From Pseudomonas sp. AOB-7 (lineage in GTDB: Bacteria > Pseudomonadota > Gammaproteobacteria > Pseudomonadales > Pseudomonadaceae): a stretch of DNA of 64,000 bases. The stretch lies in assembly GCF_003696305.1 (NCBI RefSeq), contig NZ_RFFK01000001.1, positions 806,001-870,000 on the forward strand. The letters run 5' to 3'. Below, in pieces: positions 57,460 to 64,000 of this stretch. The notes beneath the pieces are model-generated. The model saw nothing but the letters and a program-made list of their open reading frames with translations, was not told where the DNA came from and searched no databases. The first letter of the stretch is position 1. Every line of letters starts with the position of its first letter. The translations under genes were made by a program, and so were the position numbers.

Positions 57460-57482
57460 TTATCCCCGCAATCTGTGGATAA
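57460..57482. promoter_or_regulatory. Second DnaA-box-like pair
   Basis: TTATCCCCG at 57460-57468 (weak) and TTATCCACA on the other strand at 57474-57482 (perfect). Same spacing as the pair at 56940. Confidence 0.45.
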
Positions 57483-57557
57483 CTCTGTGCATGACGGCTG
57501 AACAACGATACCGGCACGGTTGCCCCGGGCGATCCGGGACAATCGTGCAAGATTTGC

Positions 57558-60047
57558 TCAGCCCGCGGCGCCCTCGCCTTCGCCCTTCTTGCGCCGCGGC
57601 GCCTTGGCCGGCTTGGCGGCGACGGGCTCGGCTTCGGCCTTGGCCTTGGCCGCCTCGGCGTGCTTGCCGTCTTCCTCCAGGTCGATCTCGGCGATTTCGC
57701 GCAGGCGCTCGACCACCCGCGCATTGACGCTGCCCTTGGGGAAGCGGCCCTGCTCGTCCGGATGGCCGGCCGCCTCGCCGACCAGCAGGCTCAGCGCCTC
57801 GTCGACGTGGCGCACGGCGTAGACGTTGAACTGGCCGGCGCGCACCGCCTGCAGCACGCGGTCGTCGAGCATCAGGTTGCTGACGTTGGAATGGGGGATG
57901 ATCACCCCCTGCTCGCCGGTCAGGCCGCGTGCCTCGCACAGGCGGAAGAAGCCCTCGATCTTCTCGTTGACCCCGCCGACCGCCTGCACTTCGCCGAACT
58001 GGTTGATCGAGCCGGTGATGGCGAAGCACTGCTTAAGCGGCGTGCGCGACAGGGCCGAGATCAGCGTGCAGACCTCGCCGAGCGAAGCGCTGTCGCCGTC
58101 GACGTAGCCGTAGGACTGCTCCAGGGCGATGCTGGCGGAAATCTCCAGGGGGAATTCCTGGGCGTAGCGGCTGCCAAGAAAACCGGTGAGGATCATCACC
58201 CCCTTGGAGTGGATCGGCTGGCCCAGGCTGACTTCGCGCTCGATGTCGACGATGCCGCTGCCGCCGGGATAGACGGTAGCGGAGATGCGCGCCGGCACAC
58301 CGAAGGCCGAGTCGCCCACTTCCAGCACGGTCAAGCCGTTGCACTTGCCGACCGCGGCGCCGCAGGTGTCGATCAGGATGATGCCGGCCAGCATGTCGTC
58401 GATGATCCGTGCCGACACCCGCCCGGTGCGGGTGGCCTTGGCCTTGAGGGCGCGCTCGATATGGCCGACGTCGGTGAGCGTCTCGCCGGCCAGGTGGCGG
58501 ATGAAGTCTGCCTCGCTGACCAGCTGGAACAGGTCGCCGATGCGTGCCGACAGACGGCCCTGATGCTCGGCCAGGCGCGCGCTGTAGGTGGCCAGGCGCG
58601 CCACCGCCGCGCCGGTCAAAGGCGCCATGCCCTCCTCCGAGGTGCGCGTCTTCATCAACTGGGCGAACTGCTCCAGGCTGTCCTCGGCCAGGGGAATGTC
58701 CTCGTCGAAGTCGACCAGCACGCGGAACATCTCCTGGAAGTCCGGGTCGTGGTCCTGCAGCGCGTAGTAGAGCTGGCGCGAGCCGATGATGATGACTTTC
58801 AGCTGCAGCGCGATGACCTGCGGATTGAGGGTCACGGTGGCGATGCGGCCGAGGTCGCCCAGCGGCGATTCCATCTTCAGCTGGCGCGAATGCAGGGCGC
58901 GCTTGAGCGCCTCCCAGACGAAGGGCTCGTTGAGCAGCTTCTCCGCCTCCACCACCAGGTAGCCGCCGTTGGCGCGGTGCAGCGCGCCGGGGCGCAGCTG
59001 GCGGTAGCTGGTGTACAGCGCGCCCTGGTCGGAGCTGTATTCGATGCGGCCGAACAGGTTGTCGTAGGTCGGGTGCGACTCGAACACCACCGGCGCGCCG
59101 CCGTTGGCGTGGTGACCGACCACCAGGCTCGGGCAGTACTGCTCCTCGAGCAGCTTACGCAGCTGCGGGTCGGCCTTGTCGACGTCGACCAGCTGCTCGA
59201 CCGCGGTCTTCAGCAGATTGACCTGCATCGCCTGCAGATAAGCGCAGACGCCGGCGTTCTCCGCGTATTTCTCCGACAGCGGCGCCAGCAGCGGCTGCAG
59301 GGCGACGGTGATGGTCTCCTCGTTGAGCTGGCGCAGCAGGTTGCTCGACTCGCGCTTCCACTGCGGCAGGCTGGCCAGCTCCTCGTTGAGGCGCTCCTCG
59401 AGCAGGGCGATGTCGGCGTGGAAGCGCTCGCGCTCGGCCTCCGGCAGCTGGGCGAACTCGGCCTCGTCCAGCGCCTTGCCGTCGGCCATCGGGGTGAAGG
59501 CGATATTGCTGCTGTCGCGGTACAGGGCCACGCCCTTCTCCAGCGACAGCTTCTCGATCACGTCCAGCGCCTGGTCGTAGCGCTTGTTGAAGGAGCGGTC
59601 GATGGCGCTCTTCTTCTGCTGGTAGGTGGGCGTCTCGAACACCGCCGGGAAGGTGGCCAGCAGGTTGTCGATCAACTGGTTGATGTCGGCGATGAAATCG
59701 CTCGCGGTGCCGGCCGGCAGTTCCAGCGCGCGCGGCTCGCGCGGCTCGTCGAAGTGGTTGACGTAGACCCGGTCGGCCGGGGTCTCCATGCGCTTGGCCT
59801 CGGCCTTGAGGTAGCGCTGGACGAAGGAGAAGCGTCCGGTACCCGGCTCGCCCATGACGAACACGTTGTAGCCGGGGCGCGGCATGGCCACGCCGAACTG
59901 CAGGGCCTCCACCGCGCGAGCCTGACCGAGCACGCCGCGGAAGGGTTCGAGGTCGTCGGTGCTGGTGAAGTTGAACTGCTCGGGGGCGAAGGGGCGGGTC
60001 AGGGAGTCGGGCGGCAGCCGCAGGCTGGCAGCAACGGAGTCGGGCAT
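57558..60047 (-). CDS. Lon-like ATP-dependent protease (LonB/YcbZ type, AAA_32)
   Basis: An 829-residue protein with an N-terminal AAA_32-type ATPase-like region, an insertion domain and a C-terminal Lon protease domain. Catalytic Ser653 is in GDSASLGE and Lys696 in GGVNEKIEGF, so the protease looks active. The P-loop GEPGTGRF (66-73) has Arg where the nucleotide-binding Lys is expected. The C-terminus is a basic Lys/Ala-rich tail (AKAKAEAEPVAAKPAKAPRR). AAGGA lies 7 nt before the ATG. It matches PA4576 by position. It is divergent from the antiporter gene, with 145 bp between. Substrates are unknown. Confidence 0.9.
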   Translation of the reverse strand: MPDSVAASLRLPPDSLTRPFAPEQFNFTSTDDLEPFRGVLGQARAVEALQFGVAMPRPGYNVFVMGEPGTGRFSFVQRYLKAEAKRMETPADRVYVNHFDEPREPRALELPAGTASDFIADINQLIDNLLATFPAVFETPTYQQKKSAIDRSFNKRYDQALDVIEKLSLEKGVALYRDSSNIAFTPMADGKALDEAEFAQLPEAERERFHADIALLEERLNEELASLPQWKRESSNLLRQLNEETITVALQPLLAPLSEKYAENAGVCAYLQAMQVNLLKTAVEQLVDVDKADPQLRKLLEEQYCPSLVVGHHANGGAPVVFESHPTYDNLFGRIEYSSDQGALYTSYRQLRPGALHRANGGYLVVEAEKLLNEPFVWEALKRALHSRQLKMESPLGDLGRIATVTLNPQVIALQLKVIIIGSRQLYYALQDHDPDFQEMFRVLVDFDEDIPLAEDSLEQFAQLMKTRTSEEGMAPLTGAAVARLATYSARLAEHQGRLSARIGDLFQLVSEADFIRHLAGETLTDVGHIERALKAKATRTGRVSARIIDDMLAGIILIDTCGAAVGKCNGLTVLEVGDSAFGVPARISATVYPGGSGIVDIEREVSLGQPIHSKGVMILTGFLGSRYAQEFPLEISASIALEQSYGYVDGDSASLGEVCTLISALSRTPLKQCFAITGSINQFGEVQAVGGVNEKIEGFFRLCEARGLTGEQGVIIPHSNVSNLMLDDRVLQAVRAGQFNVYAVRHVDEALSLLVGEAAGHPDEQGRFPKGSVNARVVERLREIAEIDLEEDGKHAEAAKAKAEAEPVAAKPAKAPRRKKGEGEGAAG

Positions 60048-60192
60048 CGTAAATCCTTAGGCGGGAAGGCAGGGGCCTGGGGGAAATCATGGCCCCATCC
60101 GCGGCCCCGGACAAGCGCTAAGCTTGATCCAGGGCAGCCTCCTGCGCCCAGTGCCGCTTAAAGTGTCGCGCTCCTCTCACCGGACGCCCCGC

Positions 60193-61833
60193 ATGAGCCT
60201 ATTCCAGGAAATCGCCGCCCTGCTCACCCTCTCCGCGCTGTTCGGGATGCTGGCGGTGCGCCTGCGCCAGCCGCTGATCATCGCCTACATCCTGGTCGGC
60301 ATCCTCGCCGGTCCGGCGGCGATGAACCTGTCCGGCGACCACGCCTCGCTCGGACTGCTGGCCGAGATCGGCATCACCGTGCTGCTGTTCGTGGTCGGCC
60401 TGAAACTGGACATGCGCCTGGTGCGCACCCTCGGCCCGGTGGCGCTGGCCACCGGGCTGGGCCAGCTCACCTTCACCATCCTGTTCGGCCTGCTGCTGTG
60501 CCGCCTGCTCGGCCTGGACTGGCTGACCGCCACCTACGTGGCGGTGGCGCTGACCTTCTCCAGCACCATCATCATCGTCAAGCTGCTGTCGGACAAAGGC
60601 GAGATCGATTCGCTGCACGGGCGCATCGCCATGGGTTTTCTGATCGTGCAGGACATCGCCGTGGTGCTGGCCATGCTGGCGATCAACCTCTACCAGCCGG
60701 CGGCGGGCGAACGCCAGGGCCTGTCGCCGCTGGCGCTGATCACGGTACTGCTGTGCAGCCTGATCCTGCTCTACATCCTGATGCGCTACGCCCTGCCGCA
60801 CCTGCTCGCCCCCATGGCGCGCTCGCCGGAGCTGCTGATGCTGGTGGCCATCGCCTGGGGCACGCTGCTGGCCGGCGGCGCCGAGGCGCTGGGCCTGTCC
60901 AAGGAGATCGGCGCCTTTATCGCCGGTTTCTGCCTGGCCTCGACGCCGCTGCGCGAGGCCATCGCCAGCCGCCTGACCAGCCTGCGCGACTTCCTGTTGC
61001 TGTTCTTCTTCCTGCACCTGGGCATCCAGCTGGATTTCACCCATTTCCAGGGTCAGCTCGGCAGCGCCCTGCTGCTGTCGCTGTTCGTGCTGATCGGCAA
61101 CCCGCTGATCGTCATGGCGATCATGGGCGCGATGGGCTACCGCAAGCGCACCGGCTTCATGGCCGGGCTGACCGTGGCGCAGATCAGCGAGTTCTCGATC
61201 ATCTTCGTCGCCATGGGCATCGGCCTCGGCCACGTCGGCGGCGAAGCCCTGGGCCTGACCACCCTGGTGGGGGTGATCACCATCACCCTGTCCACCTACA
61301 TGATTCTCTACGCCCAGCCGCTGTTCGAGCGCCTGTCGCCCTGGCTGGGGCCGTTCGAGCGGCGCGTGGCGCACCGCGAGAACGCCGCCGACAGCGCCAG
61401 CGACAGCCAGCAGCCGGAGGTGATCGTCTATGGCCTGGGCCGCTACGGCCGCCAGCTGGCGCACCGCCTGGAAGACGCCGGGCTGCGCGTGCTCGGCGTC
61501 GATTTCAACCCGGAAGCCCTGGCCAGTGCCCGGCGCACCGGCCTGACGGTGTGCTACGGCGATGCCGAGGATCACGACTTCATCGCCCATCTGCCGCTGC
61601 AGCAGGCGCGCGCGCTGGTCAGCACCATCCCCCAGCGCGAGGTCAACGCCATCCTACTGCGCGCCGCGCGCAGCGCCGGCTTCCGCGGCCAGGTGACCTT
61701 GAGCGCCTTCCGCGAGGGCGACCTGGAGGCCTTCACCCGCGCCGGCGCGGCCAGCGTGCTGCAGCCCTATATCGACGCCGCCGACTCGGCCGCGCGGCGG
61801 CTACTGGAAGAGGTCGGCCAGCCGCTCAGTTGA
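60193..61833 (+). CDS. Monovalent cation:proton antiporter-2 with TrkA-N domain (KefB/YbaL-like)
   Basis: A 546-residue membrane transporter with about twelve helices and a C-terminal Rossmann RCK_N (TrkA-N) domain. Hallmarks: RLRQPLIIAYILVGILAGPA, LTFSSTIIIVKLLSDKGEID, LSKEIGAFIAGFCLASTPLR, and in the regulatory domain VIVYGLGRYGRQLAHRLEDA. Such proteins exchange K+ or Na+ for H+ and are gated by NAD(H) or, in KefB/C, glutathione adducts. The ATG at 60193 has no clear ribosome-binding site; the open frame starts at 60124. The 3' end overlaps the facing DksA-like gene by 8 nt. Confidence 0.9.
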   Translation: MSLFQEIAALLTLSALFGMLAVRLRQPLIIAYILVGILAGPAAMNLSGDHASLGLLAEIGITVLLFVVGLKLDMRLVRTLGPVALATGLGQLTFTILFGLLLCRLLGLDWLTATYVAVALTFSSTIIIVKLLSDKGEIDSLHGRIAMGFLIVQDIAVVLAMLAINLYQPAAGERQGLSPLALITVLLCSLILLYILMRYALPHLLAPMARSPELLMLVAIAWGTLLAGGAEALGLSKEIGAFIAGFCLASTPLREAIASRLTSLRDFLLLFFFLHLGIQLDFTHFQGQLGSALLLSLFVLIGNPLIVMAIMGAMGYRKRTGFMAGLTVAQISEFSIIFVAMGIGLGHVGGEALGLTTLVGVITITLSTYMILYAQPLFERLSPWLGPFERRVAHRENAADSASDSQQPEVIVYGLGRYGRQLAHRLEDAGLRVLGVDFNPEALASARRTGLTVCYGDAEDHDFIAHLPLQQARALVSTIPQREVNAILLRAARSAGFRGQVTLSAFREGDLEAFTRAGAASVLQPYIDAADSAARRLLEEVGQPLS

Positions 61834-62146
61834 GCGCGGCGCAGCGCAGGCAGAATTCCGCCGCCGGCAGCGCCCTGAGCCGGCCGGCTTCGATCGGCTC
61901 GCCACAGCGCTGGCATTCGCCGTAGCGGCCCTCGGCCAGGCGCTGCTTGGCCAAGCCGACCTGGCGCAAGGCGGCCTCGGCCTCGGCCAGCAGCGCCTCG
62001 AGCACCTCGTCGTTCTGCCGTTGCTGCGCCTGCTCGGCGAAATCCGCCGAATGGCTGCGCCCCAGGTCGCGGCGGATGGCGTTGGCGCGGGCGCCGTACT
62101 CGGCCAGCAGGGCGTCGAGCACGGCGGCGGTGTCGTGGGCGGTCAT
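61826..62146 (-). CDS. TraR/DksA-family zinc-finger protein
   Basis: A 106-residue DksA-like transcription factor. Helical coiled-coil first half (MTAHDTAAVLDALLAEYGAR; SADFAEQAQQRQNDEVLEAL) and a C4 zinc finger with Cys78, Cys81, Cys99 and Cys102. Such proteins bind RNA polymerase through its secondary channel. The acidic tip residues differ from DksA (DFAEQAQQRQND here). GAGGAG lies 8 nt before the ATG. Similar to the short DksA-like protein PA4577. The last codons overlap the antiporter gene on the other strand by 8 nt. Confidence 0.88.
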   Translation of the reverse strand: MTAHDTAAVLDALLAEYGARANAIRRDLGRSHSADFAEQAQQRQNDEVLEALLAEAEAALRQVGLAKQRLAEGRYGECQRCGEPIEAGRLRALPAAEFCLRCAALN

Positions 62147-62284
62147 GATGCAACTCCTCGAGGCTATGACTTAAGTGTGGCCGCTGCCGGCCAAGTTGCA
62201 CGGCAACCGCGCAAGCGCCGCCTTGACACCCGCCACGCGCCTGGCCAAAGCTCGGCCATCGCCACTATTAGAAGAACAGCGACC

Positions 62285-64000
62285 TTGAAACGGACATTCG
62301 CCGCCCTCGCCCTGAGCCTCAGCCTGCCGCTGCAGGCCGCCTCGCCCACGCCGCTGGCCACATTGGCCGCCGATCCCTACTGGATTGCCCTCGGCCACTA
62401 CGAGACCGGCAAGCTCGGCGGCTGGCGCAGCTACGTCGACGACCAGGCCTTCTTCCTCGCCGAGGCTGGCGCCAGCGATCCGGCCGCGGAGCTGGCCGCC
62501 ACGCTCGAGGCCCTGTACCAGCCGGCCGAGCTGGGCGACCGCCACCCGCAATGCGTCTACCCGGCGCGCACCCGCTGGCTGAAGGAGCGCCTGGCGCTGA
62601 CTGACCTGCCCAGCCCGGACTGCGCCGAGTACCGCGCCTGGTTCGCCGACGTCAATCCGCACAGCACCGTGCTGGTGTTCCCCGCCGCCTACCTCAACAG
62701 CCCCTCGTCGATGTTCGGCCACACCCTGCTGCGCATCGACCAGGCCGACGTCGACAGCCACAACACCGCCCTGCTCAGCTACGCGCTGAACTTCGGCGCC
62801 TTTATCGAGGGCGACGACAACAGCATCCTCTACGCCTGGCGCGGACTGATGGGCGGCTATCCCGGGTTGTTCGCCCTGGTGCCCTACCGCGAGAAACTCA
62901 GCGAGTACAGCCGCCTGGAAAACCGCGACCTGTGGGAATACCGCCTCAACCTGAGCCCCGAGGAAACCGGGCGCATGGTCGAGCACGTGTGGGAACTCAA
63001 GCAGGTGCGCTTCGACTACTTCTTCTTCGACGAGAACTGCTCCTACCGCCTGCTCGAACTGCTGGAGATCGCCCGCCCCGGCATCGAGCTGACCGAGCAC
63101 TTCCCGATCACCGCCATCCCCACCGACACCGTGCGCGCGGTCAAGGACGCCGGGCTGATCGAACGCATCGACTACCGCCCCTCGCGCGAGCGCGAACTGC
63201 TGGGCCGCGCCGCGCCGCTGGGTGCGGCGGAAAAGGCCTGGGTGCTGAGCCTGGCCAGCGACTCCGCGCAGCTCGGCGCCGCGCCCTTCCAGAGCCTGCA
63301 GAGCGAGCGCCGCGCGCTGATCCAGGACGCCGCCTTCCGCCTGGTGCGCTACCGCGCCAGCGGCGAGGCGCGCACGGGCGAGACCGCCGAGCGCAGTTTC
63401 CAGCTGCTCGGCGCGGTCAACCGCAACCCGCCGCCGCCGCTGGCGCTGCAACGCCCGTTGCTGCCCGAGGAAGGCCACCAGTCACGCACCTGGCAGCTGG
63501 CCGGCGGCAGCCGCGAGGATCGCGCCTTCGCCGAGTACGGCCTGCGCATGGCCTACCACGACCTCAACGACAACCTCGACGGCTTCCCCCTCGGCGCGCA
63601 GATCGAGATCGCCCAGCTCAAGCTGCGCCAGTACGAGGGCAACCACTGGCAAGTGCAGCGCCTGGACCTGGCCAACATCCGCTCGCTGACGCCGCGCGAC
63701 GCCCTGCTCCAACCCTGGTCCTGGCAGGTCGGCGGCGGCCTGGAACGGGTGCTCGGCGCAGACGGCGACAGCCCGCTGGTGGCGCATGTCGGCGGCGGCG
63801 GCGGCGCCACCTGGCAGCTCGGCGCTGGCACCCTGGGCTTCGCCCTGGCCACCGCGCGCCTGGAGCACAACCGCGACTTCGCCGCCTTCGTCGCCCCGGC
63901 GCTGGGCTTCAACACCGGCCTGCTGTGGCGCAACGCGCTGGGCAACCTGACCCTTGAGGCGGCCGGCGACTACTTCCACAACGGCGAGGTACGCCGTCGC
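62285..64000 (+). CDS. DUF4105 (Lnb-like) protein, C-terminus cut by window edge
   Basis: At least 572 residues of an exported protein, open to the window end. The TTG at 62285 is used because the signal peptide begins there (MKRTFAALALSLSLPLQAAS); AGAAG is a weak site. The DUF4105 domain is clear: FPAAYLNSPSSMFGHTLLRI (with the SSxFGHT motif), YALNFGAFIEGDDNSILYAW, RGLMGGYPGLFALVPYREKL and FFFDENCSYRLLELL. The Cys/His signature resembles lipoprotein N-acyltransferase Lnb. The later part is a beta-barrel-like region. It begins about 140 nt from the DksA-like gene on the other strand. Confidence 0.85.
   Translation, partial: MKRTFAALALSLSLPLQAASPTPLATLAADPYWIALGHYETGKLGGWRSYVDDQAFFLAEAGASDPAAELAATLEALYQPAELGDRHPQCVYPARTRWLKERLALTDLPSPDCAEYRAWFADVNPHSTVLVFPAAYLNSPSSMFGHTLLRIDQADVDSHNTALLSYALNFGAFIEGDDNSILYAWRGLMGGYPGLFALVPYREKLSEYSRLENRDLWEYRLNLSPEETGRMVEHVWELKQVRFDYFFFDENCSYRLLELLEIARPGIELTEHFPITAIPTDTVRAVKDAGLIERIDYRPSRERELLGRAAPLGAAEKAWVLSLASDSAQLGAAPFQSLQSERRALIQDAAFRLVRYRASGEARTGETAERSFQLLGAVNRNPPPPLALQRPLLPEEGHQSRTWQLAGGSREDRAFAEYGLRMAYHDLNDNLDGFPLGAQIEIAQLKLRQYEGNHWQVQRLDLANIRSLTPRDALLQPWSWQVGGGLERVLGADGDSPLVAHVGGGGGATWQLGAGTLGFALATARLEHNRDFAAFVAPALGFNTGLLWRNALGNLTLEAAGDYFHNGEVRRR

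Noticed and set aside
57660..60161. An 833-codon plus-strand frame over the Lon-like gene
   Set aside because: No recognisable motif; antisense to an intact protease gene.

Overview
The window looks like a chromosomal segment of a high-GC Pseudomonas of the P. aeruginosa/P. alcaligenes kind. Several blocks match remembered PAO1 gene order: an AraC regulator, an AsrA-like Lon protease and the inhibitor Icp (PA0780-PA0778); a Pct-type chemoreceptor, purU, mvaT and sbcB followed by the MoxR operon (about PA4309-PA4323); sodB-bifA-GIDE-lemA-icmP through mexVW (PA4366-PA4375); and a Fur-type small gene, fklB, a UPF0114 protein, a Lon-like protease and a DksA-like protein (about PA4570-PA4577). These locus numbers come from memory, not from a search. 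No rRNA, tRNA, CRISPR array, prophage or complete insertion sequence was found.

Layout. 1-4.7 kb (minus strand): a DUF3034 protein (cut by the window edge), a GGDEF/EAL protein and a cupredoxin-like periplasmic protein in one operon, with an AraC regulator upstream. 5-8.7 kb: a membrane-anchored unknown, the Lon-family protease behind a good RpoH-type promoter, and a chagasin-like lipoprotein. 9-13.3 kb: an ABC-2 exporter pair, a LysR regulator divergent from a short-chain dehydrogenase, and an F420-reductase-like NADP oxidoreductase. 13.3-20.6 kb is the most disturbed part. It holds remnants of what looks like a sugar-acid catabolic locus (hydroxyacid dehydrogenase, TctA, enolase-superfamily dehydratase, LacI regulator, TRAP permease, aldose epimerase), with an intact FadR-type GntR regulator and an EamA transporter. 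Inside the remnants sits an intact, less GC-rich cassette of an ArsR repressor, a zinc-type oxidoreductase and a monooxygenase-fold protein, with a repeated operator.

20.8-28.8 kb: a HerA-like ATPase, an amino-acid-type chemoreceptor, a 184-bp MITE-like element, a CBS-pair protein, purU, mvaT and sbcB. 29-36.7 kb: a membrane protein, then RDD-SpoIIM-DUF4129-DUF4350-MoxR-DUF58, in which every junction overlaps. 36.9-46.7 kb: sodB, bifA, a GIDE protein carrying an EF-hand, lemA, and an iron-linked set of two imelysins, a di-heme protein and DUF1513. 47-53 kb: a chemoreceptor behind three Pho-box-like repeats, then the MexVW-type efflux pair. 53-64 kb: a small gene behind a Fur-box-like site, fklB, a light-repair operon (DUF6482-like, FeS (6-4) photolyase, DUF2256), UPF0114, a Lon-like protease, a KefB-type antiporter, a DksA-like factor, and a DUF4105 protein cut by the window edge.

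The most useful leads are regulatory: the RpoH promoter before the protease, the ArsR operator repeats with a predicted leaderless message, the Pho-box array before a chemoreceptor, the palindrome inside the mexV promoter spacer, the TTGTAYA repeats before the photolyase operon, and DnaA-box pairs around an unknown gene. The best candidate for an uncharacterised machine is the MoxR/SpoIIM/RDD operon. All functional statements rest on reading the translated sequences and on family knowledge; no database search was run.
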